NCBI GenBank assembly: GCA_003142355.1
Contig: PLMF01000227.1
Span: 56,324-69,578 of the forward strand
Direction of reading: 5' to 3'
DNA length: 13,255 nt
Source: Bryobacterales bacterium
Lineage (GTDB): Bacteria > Acidobacteriota > Terriglobia > Bryobacterales > Bryobacteraceae
Part shown: positions 7,582-13,191 of the stretch, piece after piece
Layout: each line of letters begins with the position of its first letter
Numbering within the stretch: position 1 is the stretch's first letter
Program-made: the position numbers and the translations under genes
Notes under the pieces: generated by a model
Seen by the model: the letters and a program-made list of their open reading frames with translations, nothing else
The model's database searches: none
What the model was told of the DNA's origin: nothing

Positions 7582-8565
7582 CTACAGGGGAACATCCACC
7601 TGGCTCAGGATTTCTTCGATGATGCGCTCGCCCACGTCGGCGCGGCGCTGCACCAGGGTGGTGCGGGTATTGATGACCACGCGATGCGCGAACAGCGGCA
7701 CGGCCAGCCGCTTCACGTCGTCGGGCGTGGCGTAATCGCGGCCGTCGAGCAATGCCAGCGCCTGCACCGCTCGGTACAGCGCCTGCGACCCGCGCGGGCT
7801 GACGCCCAGCGCCAGCGATTCGTGGTTGCGCGTCTTCTCGACGATGGCCAGCATGTAATCGACCAGCGCCTCTTCCACGGTGACGCCGTGCACGGCCTCC
7901 TGCAGCCGCAGCACATCCTCCGCCAGCAGTCCCGACGCCGCGGCTTCCGGCAGCCCGCGTTCGGAGTTGCGCACAATCTGGCGCTCGCTGGCCAGGTCCG
8001 GATAGCCGATGCGCAGCCGCATCAGAAAACGGTCGAGCTGCGATTCCGGCAGCGGGTAGGTGCCGTGATGTTCCACCGGGTTTTGCGTGGCGATCACCAT
8101 GAACGGCTGCGGCAGCGCGTGCGACTTCCCGTCGATGCTCACCTGGCCTTCGTTCATGGCTTCGAGCAGCGCCGATTGCGTCTTCGGCGTGGTGCGGTTG
8201 ATCTCGTCCGCCAGCAGAAAATTGCTGAAGATGGGTCCCGGCTTGAACTCGAAGGCTTCCAAGTGGGCGTTATAGATGGTGACGCCGAGCACGTCGCTGG
8301 GCAGCATATCGCTGGTGAATTGCAGCCGGTGAAAGCGGCACGAAACCGCGCGCGCCAGCGCCTGTGCCAGCGTGGTCTTGCCGACGCCGGGCACATCTTC
8401 GATGAGCAGATGGCCGCGCGCCAGCAGACAGACCACGGAGAGCCGCACCACTTCCGGTTTGCCGCGAATGGTCCTGCCCAGGGCCGTCTCCAACCCGGCC
8501 AGCCTGGCGAGGATTTCGGGCGAGAATCCAACCGGCGGGGCGACCATTGATTCCCGCTGGGACAT
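7582..8565 (-). CDS. MoxR-family AAA+ ATPase
   Basis: A 327-aa AAA+ chaperone-like ATPase of the MoxR group, cytoplasmic, thought to help mature or activate protein complexes together with von Willebrand A-domain partners. Walker A is GVGKTT (60-65), Walker B LLADEIN (117-123), sensor 1 IATQNP (158-163), the arginine finger lies in SQLDRF (175-180), and sensor 2 in SPRG. The C-terminal lid runs to about residue 327. The start is ATG 8565; a second ATG at codon 7 with GCGGGAA upstream is an alternative. Unusually, the DUF58/vWA and transglutaminase-like genes that normally follow moxR are absent; the next gene in the unit is the YchF-like protein. Confidence 0.94.
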   Translation of the reverse strand: MSQRESMVAPPVGFSPEILARLAGLETALGRTIRGKPEVVRLSVVCLLARGHLLIEDVPGVGKTTLAQALARAVSCRFHRLQFTSDMLPSDVLGVTIYNAHLEAFEFKPGPIFSNFLLADEINRTTPKTQSALLEAMNEGQVSIDGKSHALPQPFMVIATQNPVEHHGTYPLPESQLDRFLMRLRIGYPDLASERQIVRNSERGLPEAAASGLLAEDVLRLQEAVHGVTVEEALVDYMLAIVEKTRNHESLALGVSPRGSQALYRAVQALALLDGRDYATPDDVKRLAVPLFAHRVVINTRTTLVQRRADVGERIIEEILSQVDVPL

Positions 8566-8732
8566 TACAGGTTCATCATACTAAAGATCGGCCGGCCTCA
8601 GCCTTTTGGGTGGGGCATGCTTTAGCTTGCCATTTGTCCCCGTGGGCCAGCGCCACTCAGCCTGGTGTACACGAACTCTCAGAACCCCGCCATTTCCCAA
8701 GAACACCAAAAAACACTACCCTTTCAAGTCGC

Positions 8733-8752
8733 GCACCGCGCGGGCGCGGTGC
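8733..8752. repeat. GC-rich perfect hairpin in the moxR/tRNA intergenic region
   Basis: GCACCGCG (8733-8740) and CGCGGTGC (8745-8752) form a perfect 8-bp stem with a 4-nt CGGG loop. No T-run follows on either strand, so intrinsic termination is unlikely. Several related GC words (GGCGCGG, GCGCGG) follow at 8754-8773. The rest of 8566-8817 contains no recognisable gene. Confidence 0.4.
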
Positions 8753-8790
8753 CGGCGCGGAGCGCGGTGGCGGCGTCCCGCATTTTCGGT

Positions 8791-8796
8791 TAAACT
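8791..8796 (+). promoter_or_regulatory. Possible -10 element of the tRNA-Val promoter
   Basis: TAAACT (8791-8796) lies 22 bp upstream of the tRNA 5' end and within a short AT-rich patch in an otherwise GC-rich stretch. That is where a -10 box for a tRNA with a short leader would sit. No convincing -35 is visible 17 bp further upstream, so confidence is low. Confidence 0.25.
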
Positions 8797-8817
8797 CGAA
8801 TTTAGCCCGCCACTCCA

Positions 8818-8894
8818 GGGCGCGTAGCTCAGTTGGTTAGAGCGCCTGCTTCACACGCAGGAGGTCGCAGGTTCGAGTCCTGCCGCGCCCACCA
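8818..8894 (+). tRNA. tRNA-Val (anticodon CAC)
   Basis: A complete 77-nt cloverleaf. The acceptor GGGCGCG pairs with CGCGCCC, and the D arm is GCTC/GAGC. The anticodon stem CCTGC/GCAGG encloses loop TTCACAC, giving anticodon CAC for GTG codons. The T arm GCAGG/CCTGC carries TTCGAGT. The discriminator A and an encoded CCA end at 8894. All stems pair without mismatch, so the gene appears functional. Its 3' half is the usual attachment core for tyrosine integrases, and an integrase gene lies 73 bp downstream in the opposite orientation. Confidence 0.98.
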
Positions 8895-8926
8895 CTTCCT
8901 TTCAAGAGCTTCCGCATGTAGCAATC

Positions 8927-8963
8927 TCCGCCCAAACTGCTTCAGTGGGCGGTTTTGGGCGGA
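8927..8963. other. Inverted repeat between tRNA-Val and integrase
   Basis: TCCGCCCAAA (8927-8936) pairs perfectly with TTTGGGCGGA (8954-8963) across a 17-nt spacer. The same left arm can alternatively pair with TGGGCGG at 8946-8952, giving two competing hairpins. It ends 4 nt from the integrase stop codon. It could end the int transcript, though no T-run follows in that direction, or form recombinase-binding arms beside the attachment core. Confidence 0.5.
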
Positions 8964-8967
8964 AATT

Positions 8968-10221
8968 TCATCGTTTTCGCCCGGTTTTCGCCCCTGTTTG
9001 CTCGTCCTTTTTGTCCTGCTCCTCGATTTTTGTCGTCATTTGATCGACGAGTTTGTTGACCTCTTGCTTCACGCTCGCAGGAATCACCTTGCCGTAATAG
9101 AGGGACATCCGAGCTTCGGTGTGCCGCATCTGGCCTTGAACATCTTTCGGCGACGCACCCGAATCCAGCGCCATCGTAGAGAATGACCTGCGGAGCATCT
9201 GATGCGTGATACCTTCCAAGCCGACCACCTCTGCGGCTGGTTTCAGGACACGTTTGAGGTAGTTATCGTAGCGCATCGGCGTGTCCCGCTTCGACGGGAA
9301 TATGAACGCTTCCGGCCGACTGTCGCCGCACCAGGCCCTCCACTCCTGAAGAAGCTCTTGGACTCCGGACGGCAAGTACACGTAGCTATCGCTGCGGGGC
9401 GTTTTCGGATCGTCCAACCCAGACTTGCCGAATGCTTCGTCAATCCGCAGATGACCGGGATCGTGCGTGTCCCAGTCGTTCCACCGGAGCGCGAACAATT
9501 CCCCCGGCCGTAAAGCACAAGCGTAGAGAATCCAAAGGATCAACTCGTCTCGGCGCTGCCCCTTGTTGCGGAAGTAGAGCAAAAGAGCGCCGATCTCCTC
9601 ATCCGTCATGAACCGCTGGTCCACCTTCTTCACCCGTTTTGGAACTCTGACTTCTTTCGCATAGTTGTAATGGATCAGGCGCCGCTTCATTCCCTCGTTG
9701 ATCGCAGATCTCGTGAAGATCAGGAGGTGCTGGATATACGACCTGGATTTGTCTTGTTCGGCCAATTCGGTGAGCCACCCCTTAATGAAATCTTTCATCT
9801 CCGGATTGCAGAAATCCCTCGCGGGAATTTGACCCAGCTTGTCACGGAGGATTTTGAAGTACATCTGGTTAACTCGAAGCGTGTTTTTCTTCCAGTCTCC
9901 CTTGCGGTCGGCCTCGACCCGTGCGAGTAGGTAGGCGAAATTCGATTCGTCGTTCGGACTGATAGCGGGGGCTACGGTTTTGAGATGTGCATGGAAGAAA
10001 TCTCGTATGCGCTCCGATAGTTGGCGCTCTGCTGCCTTCACCCCCATCGCGCGAGGACCGAGGACAATGCGCTCATCGCATGCTTTCTCAGTGCCGTCAG
10101 GCAGCTTCCAGCGCGTAGTGAATCGACCGTGAATCTGTGAGCCACGCCCGTCTAGCCAGCCGCGTTGGTCCTGCCCGATCGGAAGAAGTGTCCATCGAGA
10201 GCGGTCGAGAATCCTGGGCAT
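8968..10221 (-). CDS. Tyrosine recombinase / integrase
   Basis: A 417-aa site-specific recombinase that integrates and excises the element at the adjacent tRNA-Val. A basic N-terminal region (1-80), probably DNA-arm binding, is followed by the SAM-like core-binding domain (about 90-190) and the catalytic domain (about 203-385). Catalytic residues are R238 (ALRPGEL), K273 (DPKTPRS), R344 (HQMLRRSF), H367 (MRHTEAR) and Y376 (LYYGK). Where the family has a His three residues before the second Arg, this protein has Gln341, with a His one position earlier (H340). A lysine/glutamate-rich tail follows residue 390. The start is ATG 10221, with AGG 7 nt upstream inside the 6-nt gap after the excisionase-like gene. 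The gene ends 73 bp from the tRNA. Confidence 0.95.
   Translation of the reverse strand: MPRILDRSRWTLLPIGQDQRGWLDGRGSQIHGRFTTRWKLPDGTEKACDERIVLGPRAMGVKAAERQLSERIRDFFHAHLKTVAPAISPNDESNFAYLLARVEADRKGDWKKNTLRVNQMYFKILRDKLGQIPARDFCNPEMKDFIKGWLTELAEQDKSRSYIQHLLIFTRSAINEGMKRRLIHYNYAKEVRVPKRVKKVDQRFMTDEEIGALLLYFRNKGQRRDELILWILYACALRPGELFALRWNDWDTHDPGHLRIDEAFGKSGLDDPKTPRSDSYVYLPSGVQELLQEWRAWCGDSRPEAFIFPSKRDTPMRYDNYLKRVLKPAAEVVGLEGITHQMLRRSFSTMALDSGASPKDVQGQMRHTEARMSLYYGKVIPASVKQEVNKLVDQMTTKIEEQDKKDEQTGAKTGRKR
8974..8993. repeat. Tandem TTTTCGCCC repeat at the integrase 3' end
   Basis: TTTTCGCCC occurs at 8974-8982 and 8985-8993, an 11-bp period or one helical turn. Related words lie just outside (TTTTGGGCGG at 8953-8962). 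It encodes the basic GAKTGRKR tail of the integrase, so it may be a coding coincidence, but direct repeats next to an attachment site can also be integrase arm sites. Confidence 0.35.
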
Positions 10222-10227
10222 CTTGGC

Positions 10228-10548
10228 CTACCACCGTTTTTCAGTGAGCGTCCGGGATCGGGCACGTTCGCGCTGGCCCCGAATGAAGTCTACGATGTCA
10301 TTCATGTGGAATCGGACCAAGGCGGTTCTACCTTGTCCCAACTTCATGGCTGGAAGGCGTGGCTCCTTGCCGTTGGAATGTTCGCGGACCCAGGATTCGC
10401 TCACGTGCAACAACCGAGCCACTTGTTTGGCGTCCAGGAGCGTTGCCGCGACCGAGACACTTTCTGTACGCGTGGCGGTCATGCTGGCTTCGTCGAAGCT
10501 CGGAGCAGCCTCCGCCGACAGTCTAAGATCGAGATAGTCTCTGAGCAT
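10228..10548 (-). CDS. Excisionase-like helix-turn-helix protein (HTH_17/AlpA type)
   Basis: A 106-aa small DNA-binding protein. Residues 37-92 make a MerR-like winged helix typical of excisionases and AlpA regulators: LLDAKQVARLLHVSESWVREH, then KLGQGRTALVRFHMNDIVDFIRG. Residues 1-36 are a variable, probably disordered leader. An AAAGGGATG ribosome site lies just before ATG 10548; a second ATG at codon 23 is an alternative start. It precedes the integrase by 6 nt, so the two are co-transcribed as a xis-int pair. It likely bends DNA at the attachment site to favour excision and may also regulate the element. The role is inferred from fold and position. Confidence 0.85.
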   Translation of the reverse strand: MLRDYLDLRLSAEAAPSFDEASMTATRTESVSVAATLLDAKQVARLLHVSESWVREHSNGKEPRLPAMKLGQGRTALVRFHMNDIVDFIRGQRERARSRTLTEKRW

Positions 10549-10551
10549 AGT

Positions 10552-10719
10552 TCATCCCTTTGTGGCTGCGACACTTCCGTTTCTGTCCGCGGCGGATCGA
10601 GATCTAACTTCAAAGCGGCGATCCAGGGATTCGAGGCGCTCCAGGGCGTCCTGAAAACATGGATTCGTTGGACCCCTGCGTTGGCAAATCCTGCGGTTTA
10701 ACACCGTTTCTGACAACAT
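10552..10719 (-). CDS. Small protein sharing the C-terminal motif of its upstream neighbour
   Basis: A 55-aa frame from ATG 10719 to TGA 10552-10554, 6 nt after the stop of the preceding small gene and 3 nt before the excisionase-like start. Residues 24-41 match residues 65-82 of that upstream gene at 15 of 18 positions (both contain LDRRF-x-VRSR). Ten of the 15 shared residues use different synonymous codons, which points to selection on protein rather than a recent DNA duplication. Residues 1-23 are Arg/Cys-rich and look unlike the neighbour, so the gene may be a truncated or eroded paralogue. A GAGGGG lies about 10 nt before the ATG. No known family recognised. Confidence 0.5.
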   Translation of the reverse strand: MLSETVLNRRICQRRGPTNPCFQDALERLESLDRRFEVRSRSAADRNGSVAATKG

Positions 10720-10827
10720 TTTCGTTCATCCCCTCGCCTCCTCCGGCCTCCCGTTCTGGGGAGGAGGAGCCATCCGCGACCGTACCTGAAAGCGGCGGTC
10801 GAGCGCTTCCAGGCGGTCGAGCGCATC
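10597..10827 (-). repeat. Two diverged copies of a protein-coding segment
   Basis: Segments 10774-10827 and 10597-10650 encode the same 18-residue stretch with three conservative changes (Asp/Glu, Ala/Ser, Gln/Glu). The similarity continues more loosely to the stop codons, both of which sit in GGATGAAC. At DNA level only 5 of 18 codons are identical. Confidence 0.7.
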
Positions 10828-11019
10828 GAGCAATTCCAGGCCGACCTCGCGCACCGCGTCGCAGGGCCTCGCAAACTGTTCGGCGTGCTTGATTGCGAAC
10901 TTGATTCGGTCGATCGCGACGCGAGCTTGGTAGGCCATCTCGAATTCCATCGCCGATGGCCGCGACTGGACGTCGGCTTCGATGGCCTCAACGATTTGGT
11001 GCATGATTTCCGACCTCAT
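10726..11019 (-). CDS. Small helical protein of unknown function, element-borne
   Basis: A 97-aa protein, first gene of the minus-strand integration operon. The start is set at ATG 11019, preceded by GGGGAAAG at the right spacing; a longer frame reaches 11148 but its extra 43 residues look non-coding and would run across the divergent promoter region. The protein is almost wholly predicted helix (MRSEIMHQIVEAIEADV..., YQARVAIDRIKFAIKHAEQFARP), with alternating acidic and basic residues. It ends in the motif DALDRLEALDRRFQVRSR and a Pro/Gly tail. There is no signal peptide, membrane segment or cysteine pattern. I do not recognise the family. Being ahead of the excisionase-like and integrase genes, it may be an accessory or regulatory protein of the element. 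Confidence 0.7.
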   Translation of the reverse strand: MRSEIMHQIVEAIEADVQSRPSAMEFEMAYQARVAIDRIKFAIKHAEQFARPCDAVREVGLELLDALDRLEALDRRFQVRSRMAPPPQNGRPEEARG

Positions 11020-11027
11020 AGACTTTC

Positions 11028-11039
11028 CCCACCGGTGGG
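11028..11039. promoter_or_regulatory. Perfect 12-bp palindrome overlapping a ribosome-binding site
   Basis: CCCACCGGTGGG is an exact palindrome whose minus-strand right end runs into the GGGGAAAG ribosome-binding site of the 97-aa gene. It lies in the 127-bp gap between that gene and the divergent toroid gene, so a bound regulator could affect both. As RNA it would have almost no loop, so a DNA operator is more likely. A weaker dyad GTAG-N6-CTAC lies at 11065-11078. No other gene is seen in 11020-11146. Confidence 0.45.
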
Positions 11040-11146
11040 TGTGTTGGCCCGCCGTAGAGCAATAGTAGGGCAGACTACGCAACTCTCCAAAAGCGCCGAG
11101 GCGATTTGGCGTCCAACTGGTTCTGGGGTACAACGCGAATGAAAGC

Positions 11147-12118
11147 ATGAACAGGCCATTAGCGGGTTTAGAGAGACAGCGCCTGGCGCGGTGCCGGCTC
11201 CTCGCGGAACTCCGTCATCGTCGACTCGTGCGCCCTGGTGGATGGAGCCATTGCGGCGCGCAGTTCGGGACCGAACCGACTTCGCTGGCGCTACTGGCCC
11301 TCTACTCGTCCCCGTCCGGCTCGATGGTGACGAGAGAGGAACTGGAGCCATTGCTCGCGCGCCGACGGCCGACTGGGCTTTGGCCGGCGGTCGGCGTTGG
11401 GACGGGGGAAGTTAATTTCTGGGCGACCGGAATGGCGGTCAACACGCTCATCACGCTGGGGGCCAATCCGGAGACATTCCGTGCTTCGCTTGACGCCCTG
11501 GTTCATTGCCGGCCACTGGAGGCTTCGTGGCTTGTCCGTCTGAAGTTTCGGCTCTCAGACCGGCAAGTTCGGTTTGATCCCACGAAGTACGGTTGGCCGT
11601 GGGTCCCCGACACGGTGAGTTGGGTGGTGCCGACATCGATGGCGCTCATCACTTTAGGACGCGCAAAGAGACAGGGACTGATCCGCGGCAGCGAATTGGA
11701 GAAAAGGATGCGCCTCGGAGCGGAGATGCTCCTTGATCGGGCGTGCCCGGAAGGCGGCTGGAACGCAGGCAACGCTGTCGTCTACGGTGTTCCTTTGCGC
11801 CCTCACATTGATGCCACGGCACTCGCACTGGCTGCGCTCCGGTTCCACTACCAACTGCCGATCATGCGCAACTCCCTGACCTGGATGCTGCATCGCATCG
11901 ATTGCCCTTCGGCGTACAGCCTGGCATGGGTGATCCTTGCCGCTGCCGCGTACAAGGACGTGAGATCGGACGTCTTGCCAGCGCTCGATATGGCGCGCGA
12001 CCGTCTCGCCACATTGGTCGAAGATCCCAGGGCCGTCGAGGATACATCCACAGTCGCGCTGGCCGCTCTCGCCTTGGGACCGGAAGACACGAACAACCCA
12101 TTCGAGGTACAAGTGTGA
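11147..12118 (+). CDS. Alpha/alpha-toroid protein (prenyltransferase/squalene-cyclase repeats)
   Basis: A 323-aa protein built of repeats typical of terpene cyclases and prenyltransferase beta subunits. Repeat cores are at GGW (31-33) with TEPTSLALLAL (42-52), FWATGMAVNTLITLG (91-105), DTVSWVVPTSMALITLG (155-171), GGWNAGN (203-209) with PHIDATALALAAL (219-231), SAYSLAWVILAA (255-266) and EDTSTVALAALALG (298-311). It is about half the length of squalene-hopene cyclase. The DxDD proton-donor motif is replaced by HIDA at 220-223, and no zinc-site pattern of prenyltransferases is evident, so ordinary cyclase activity is doubtful. There is no signal peptide or membrane helix. ATG 11147 is the first start after an in-frame stop at 11066. 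It overlaps the DUF362 gene by 4 nt, so the two products probably work together. Substrate unknown. Confidence 0.8.
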   Translation: MNRPLAGLERQRLARCRLLAELRHRRLVRPGGWSHCGAQFGTEPTSLALLALYSSPSGSMVTREELEPLLARRRPTGLWPAVGVGTGEVNFWATGMAVNTLITLGANPETFRASLDALVHCRPLEASWLVRLKFRLSDRQVRFDPTKYGWPWVPDTVSWVVPTSMALITLGRAKRQGLIRGSELEKRMRLGAEMLLDRACPEGGWNAGNAVVYGVPLRPHIDATALALAALRFHYQLPIMRNSLTWMLHRIDCPSAYSLAWVILAAAAYKDVRSDVLPALDMARDRLATLVEDPRAVEDTSTVALAALALGPEDTNNPFEVQV

Positions 12119-13098
12119 GCCCCCTCACGAGCCGACGGGTCTTCGGTGGCGCCCTCCTCGCCGGGACGGGCGCCTTGGCTGTCAGGCAACTGTGTTCCAC
12201 CGGTTTCCTTCGGGACCGCCGCAGACGTCGATCCCGCGCTGCGATTCTTCATGAGGATTCCTACGACGGCCCGCTGGACCGCACGCTGATCGAAGGCCTC
12301 CGTTTGTTCGATCTGAACCTTCGCGGCAAGACCGTACTGCTGAAGCCGAACCTGGTGGAGTACATCCCAGGCGCTGAAGTGAACACGAACCCTCGGTTGG
12401 TGGGAGCCACGGCGAGCGCTTTCCTGGCCCTCGGAGCGAAAACAGTCCTTGTGGGCGAAGGACCGGGCCACCAGCGGGATACGGTGCTCGTTCTCGCCGA
12501 GAGCGGATTGGAAGCGGAACTTCGCGAGAGGCGCATCCGGTTCGTGGATTTGAACCGCGACGAGATCCGGAAAGTGCCGCTGCAGACTCGCTTCACCGGC
12601 CTCGATTGCTTGTGGCTCCCGCGGACGGTCTTGACGAGCGACCTCGTCGTTTCCATGCCCAAGGTGAAAACGCACCACTGGGCGGGGGTCACCCTGAGCA
12701 TGAAGAACCTGTTCGGCGTGATGCCGGGCGTTGCTTATGGCTGGCCGAAGAATCTGCTGCACTGGAAAGGCATCGATCGAAGCATCCTCGACATTAACGC
12801 CGCGGTTCCGGCGCATTTTGTCATTGCCGACGGGATCATTGGCATGGAGGGCAACGGGCCGCTGCATGGCGCTCCGCGTAATCTCGGGCGGATCGTGTTG
12901 GCCGACGATCCCGTGGCCGCCGATTTCGTATGCAGCCGCCTGATGGGTCTCAACCCGTTGCGCGTGAACTACCTGGCGCAAGCGGCTGAGTTCCTCGGCA
13001 ACGGAACGCCTGAGCGCATCGTGCAGTTGGGGGAAATGCTGCCACCTGCTATGCAGCCGTTCACGGTTTTGCCTGAGTTTGCTCACCTGCACCTTTAG
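12115..13098 (+). CDS. DUF362 protein with Tat-like N-terminus
   Basis: A 327-aa DUF362 family protein. The start is GTG 12115 in a GTGA overlap with the previous stop; a longer frame upstream lies inside the toroid gene. Residues 5-23 (TSRRVFGGALLAGTGALAV) match a twin-arginine signal: SRR-x-F then a weakly hydrophobic stretch. Export or membrane anchoring is therefore likely. The DUF362 core follows: LLKPNLVEY (75-83), NTNP (90-93), GEGPGH (114-119), LVVSMPKVKTHHWAGVTLSMK (177-197), ADGIIGMEGNGP (238-249) and ADDPVAADFV (263-272). The ferredoxin-type cysteine clusters found in some DUF362 proteins are absent. Members are often adjacent to redox or biosynthetic genes, but the biochemical role is unsettled. 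Pairing with the toroid protein suggests a shared pathway. Confidence 0.88.
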   Translation: MSPLTSRRVFGGALLAGTGALAVRQLCSTGFLRDRRRRRSRAAILHEDSYDGPLDRTLIEGLRLFDLNLRGKTVLLKPNLVEYIPGAEVNTNPRLVGATASAFLALGAKTVLVGEGPGHQRDTVLVLAESGLEAELRERRIRFVDLNRDEIRKVPLQTRFTGLDCLWLPRTVLTSDLVVSMPKVKTHHWAGVTLSMKNLFGVMPGVAYGWPKNLLHWKGIDRSILDINAAVPAHFVIADGIIGMEGNGPLHGAPRNLGRIVLADDPVAADFVCSRLMGLNPLRVNYLAQAAEFLGNGTPERIVQLGEMLPPAMQPFTVLPEFAHLHL

Positions 13099-13162
13099 GT
13101 TCCGCTGCTCGAAATTCCGAGAATCTCAGCCCGGTTGTTGGATTTGGCCATACCGGTTGACT

Positions 13163-13191
13163 ACCCCGGGGCAGAGACGACGGGGTTTTTC
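13163..13191 (+). terminator. Probable Rho-independent terminator after the DUF362 gene
   Basis: ACCCCG (13163-13168) pairs with CGGGGT (13181-13186) over a 12-nt loop, followed by a T-run (13186-13190). It lies 65 nt after the DUF362 stop in the right direction. The large loop makes it moderate in strength. The remaining 13192-13255 has TAGAAT at 13213-13218 and a GTG at 13242 preceded by GAGGG, perhaps the promoter and start of the next gene, but too little is visible to call one. Confidence 0.5.

Larger units (their letters stand above)
8850..11019. mobile_element. One end of a tRNA-Val-integrated element (integrase module)
   Basis: The tRNA 3' half (from about 8850) is followed directly by a tyrosine integrase reading toward it, an excisionase-like gene and two small unknown genes, all on the minus strand. 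By eye this stretch is less GC-rich and uses less biased codons than the lipA/lnt region. This is the standard arrangement at the attL side of integrative elements. I looked for a second copy of the tRNA 3' end (GTTCGAGTCCTGCCGCGCCC) to the right and found none before 13255, so the far boundary is outside the window or decayed. The right limit given here is only that of the integration genes; the plus-strand pair at 11147-13098 may also belong. Confidence 0.65.

Noticed and set aside
8610..8640. GTGGGGCATGCTTTAGCTTGCC as a dispersed repeat
   Set aside because: It resembles intergenic words common in such genomes, but only one copy occurs here, so nothing can be supported from this window.
8547..8840. 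Plus-strand frames of 97 and 73 residues between moxR and tRNA-Val
   Set aside because: They run into the tRNA or across the GC hairpin, have no plausible ribosome site and resemble no family.
10165..10701. 178-residue plus-strand frame opposite the excisionase-like gene
   Set aside because: Antisense to the helix-turn-helix gene and to the duplicated motif, whose codon pattern supports the minus strand; no recognisable domain.
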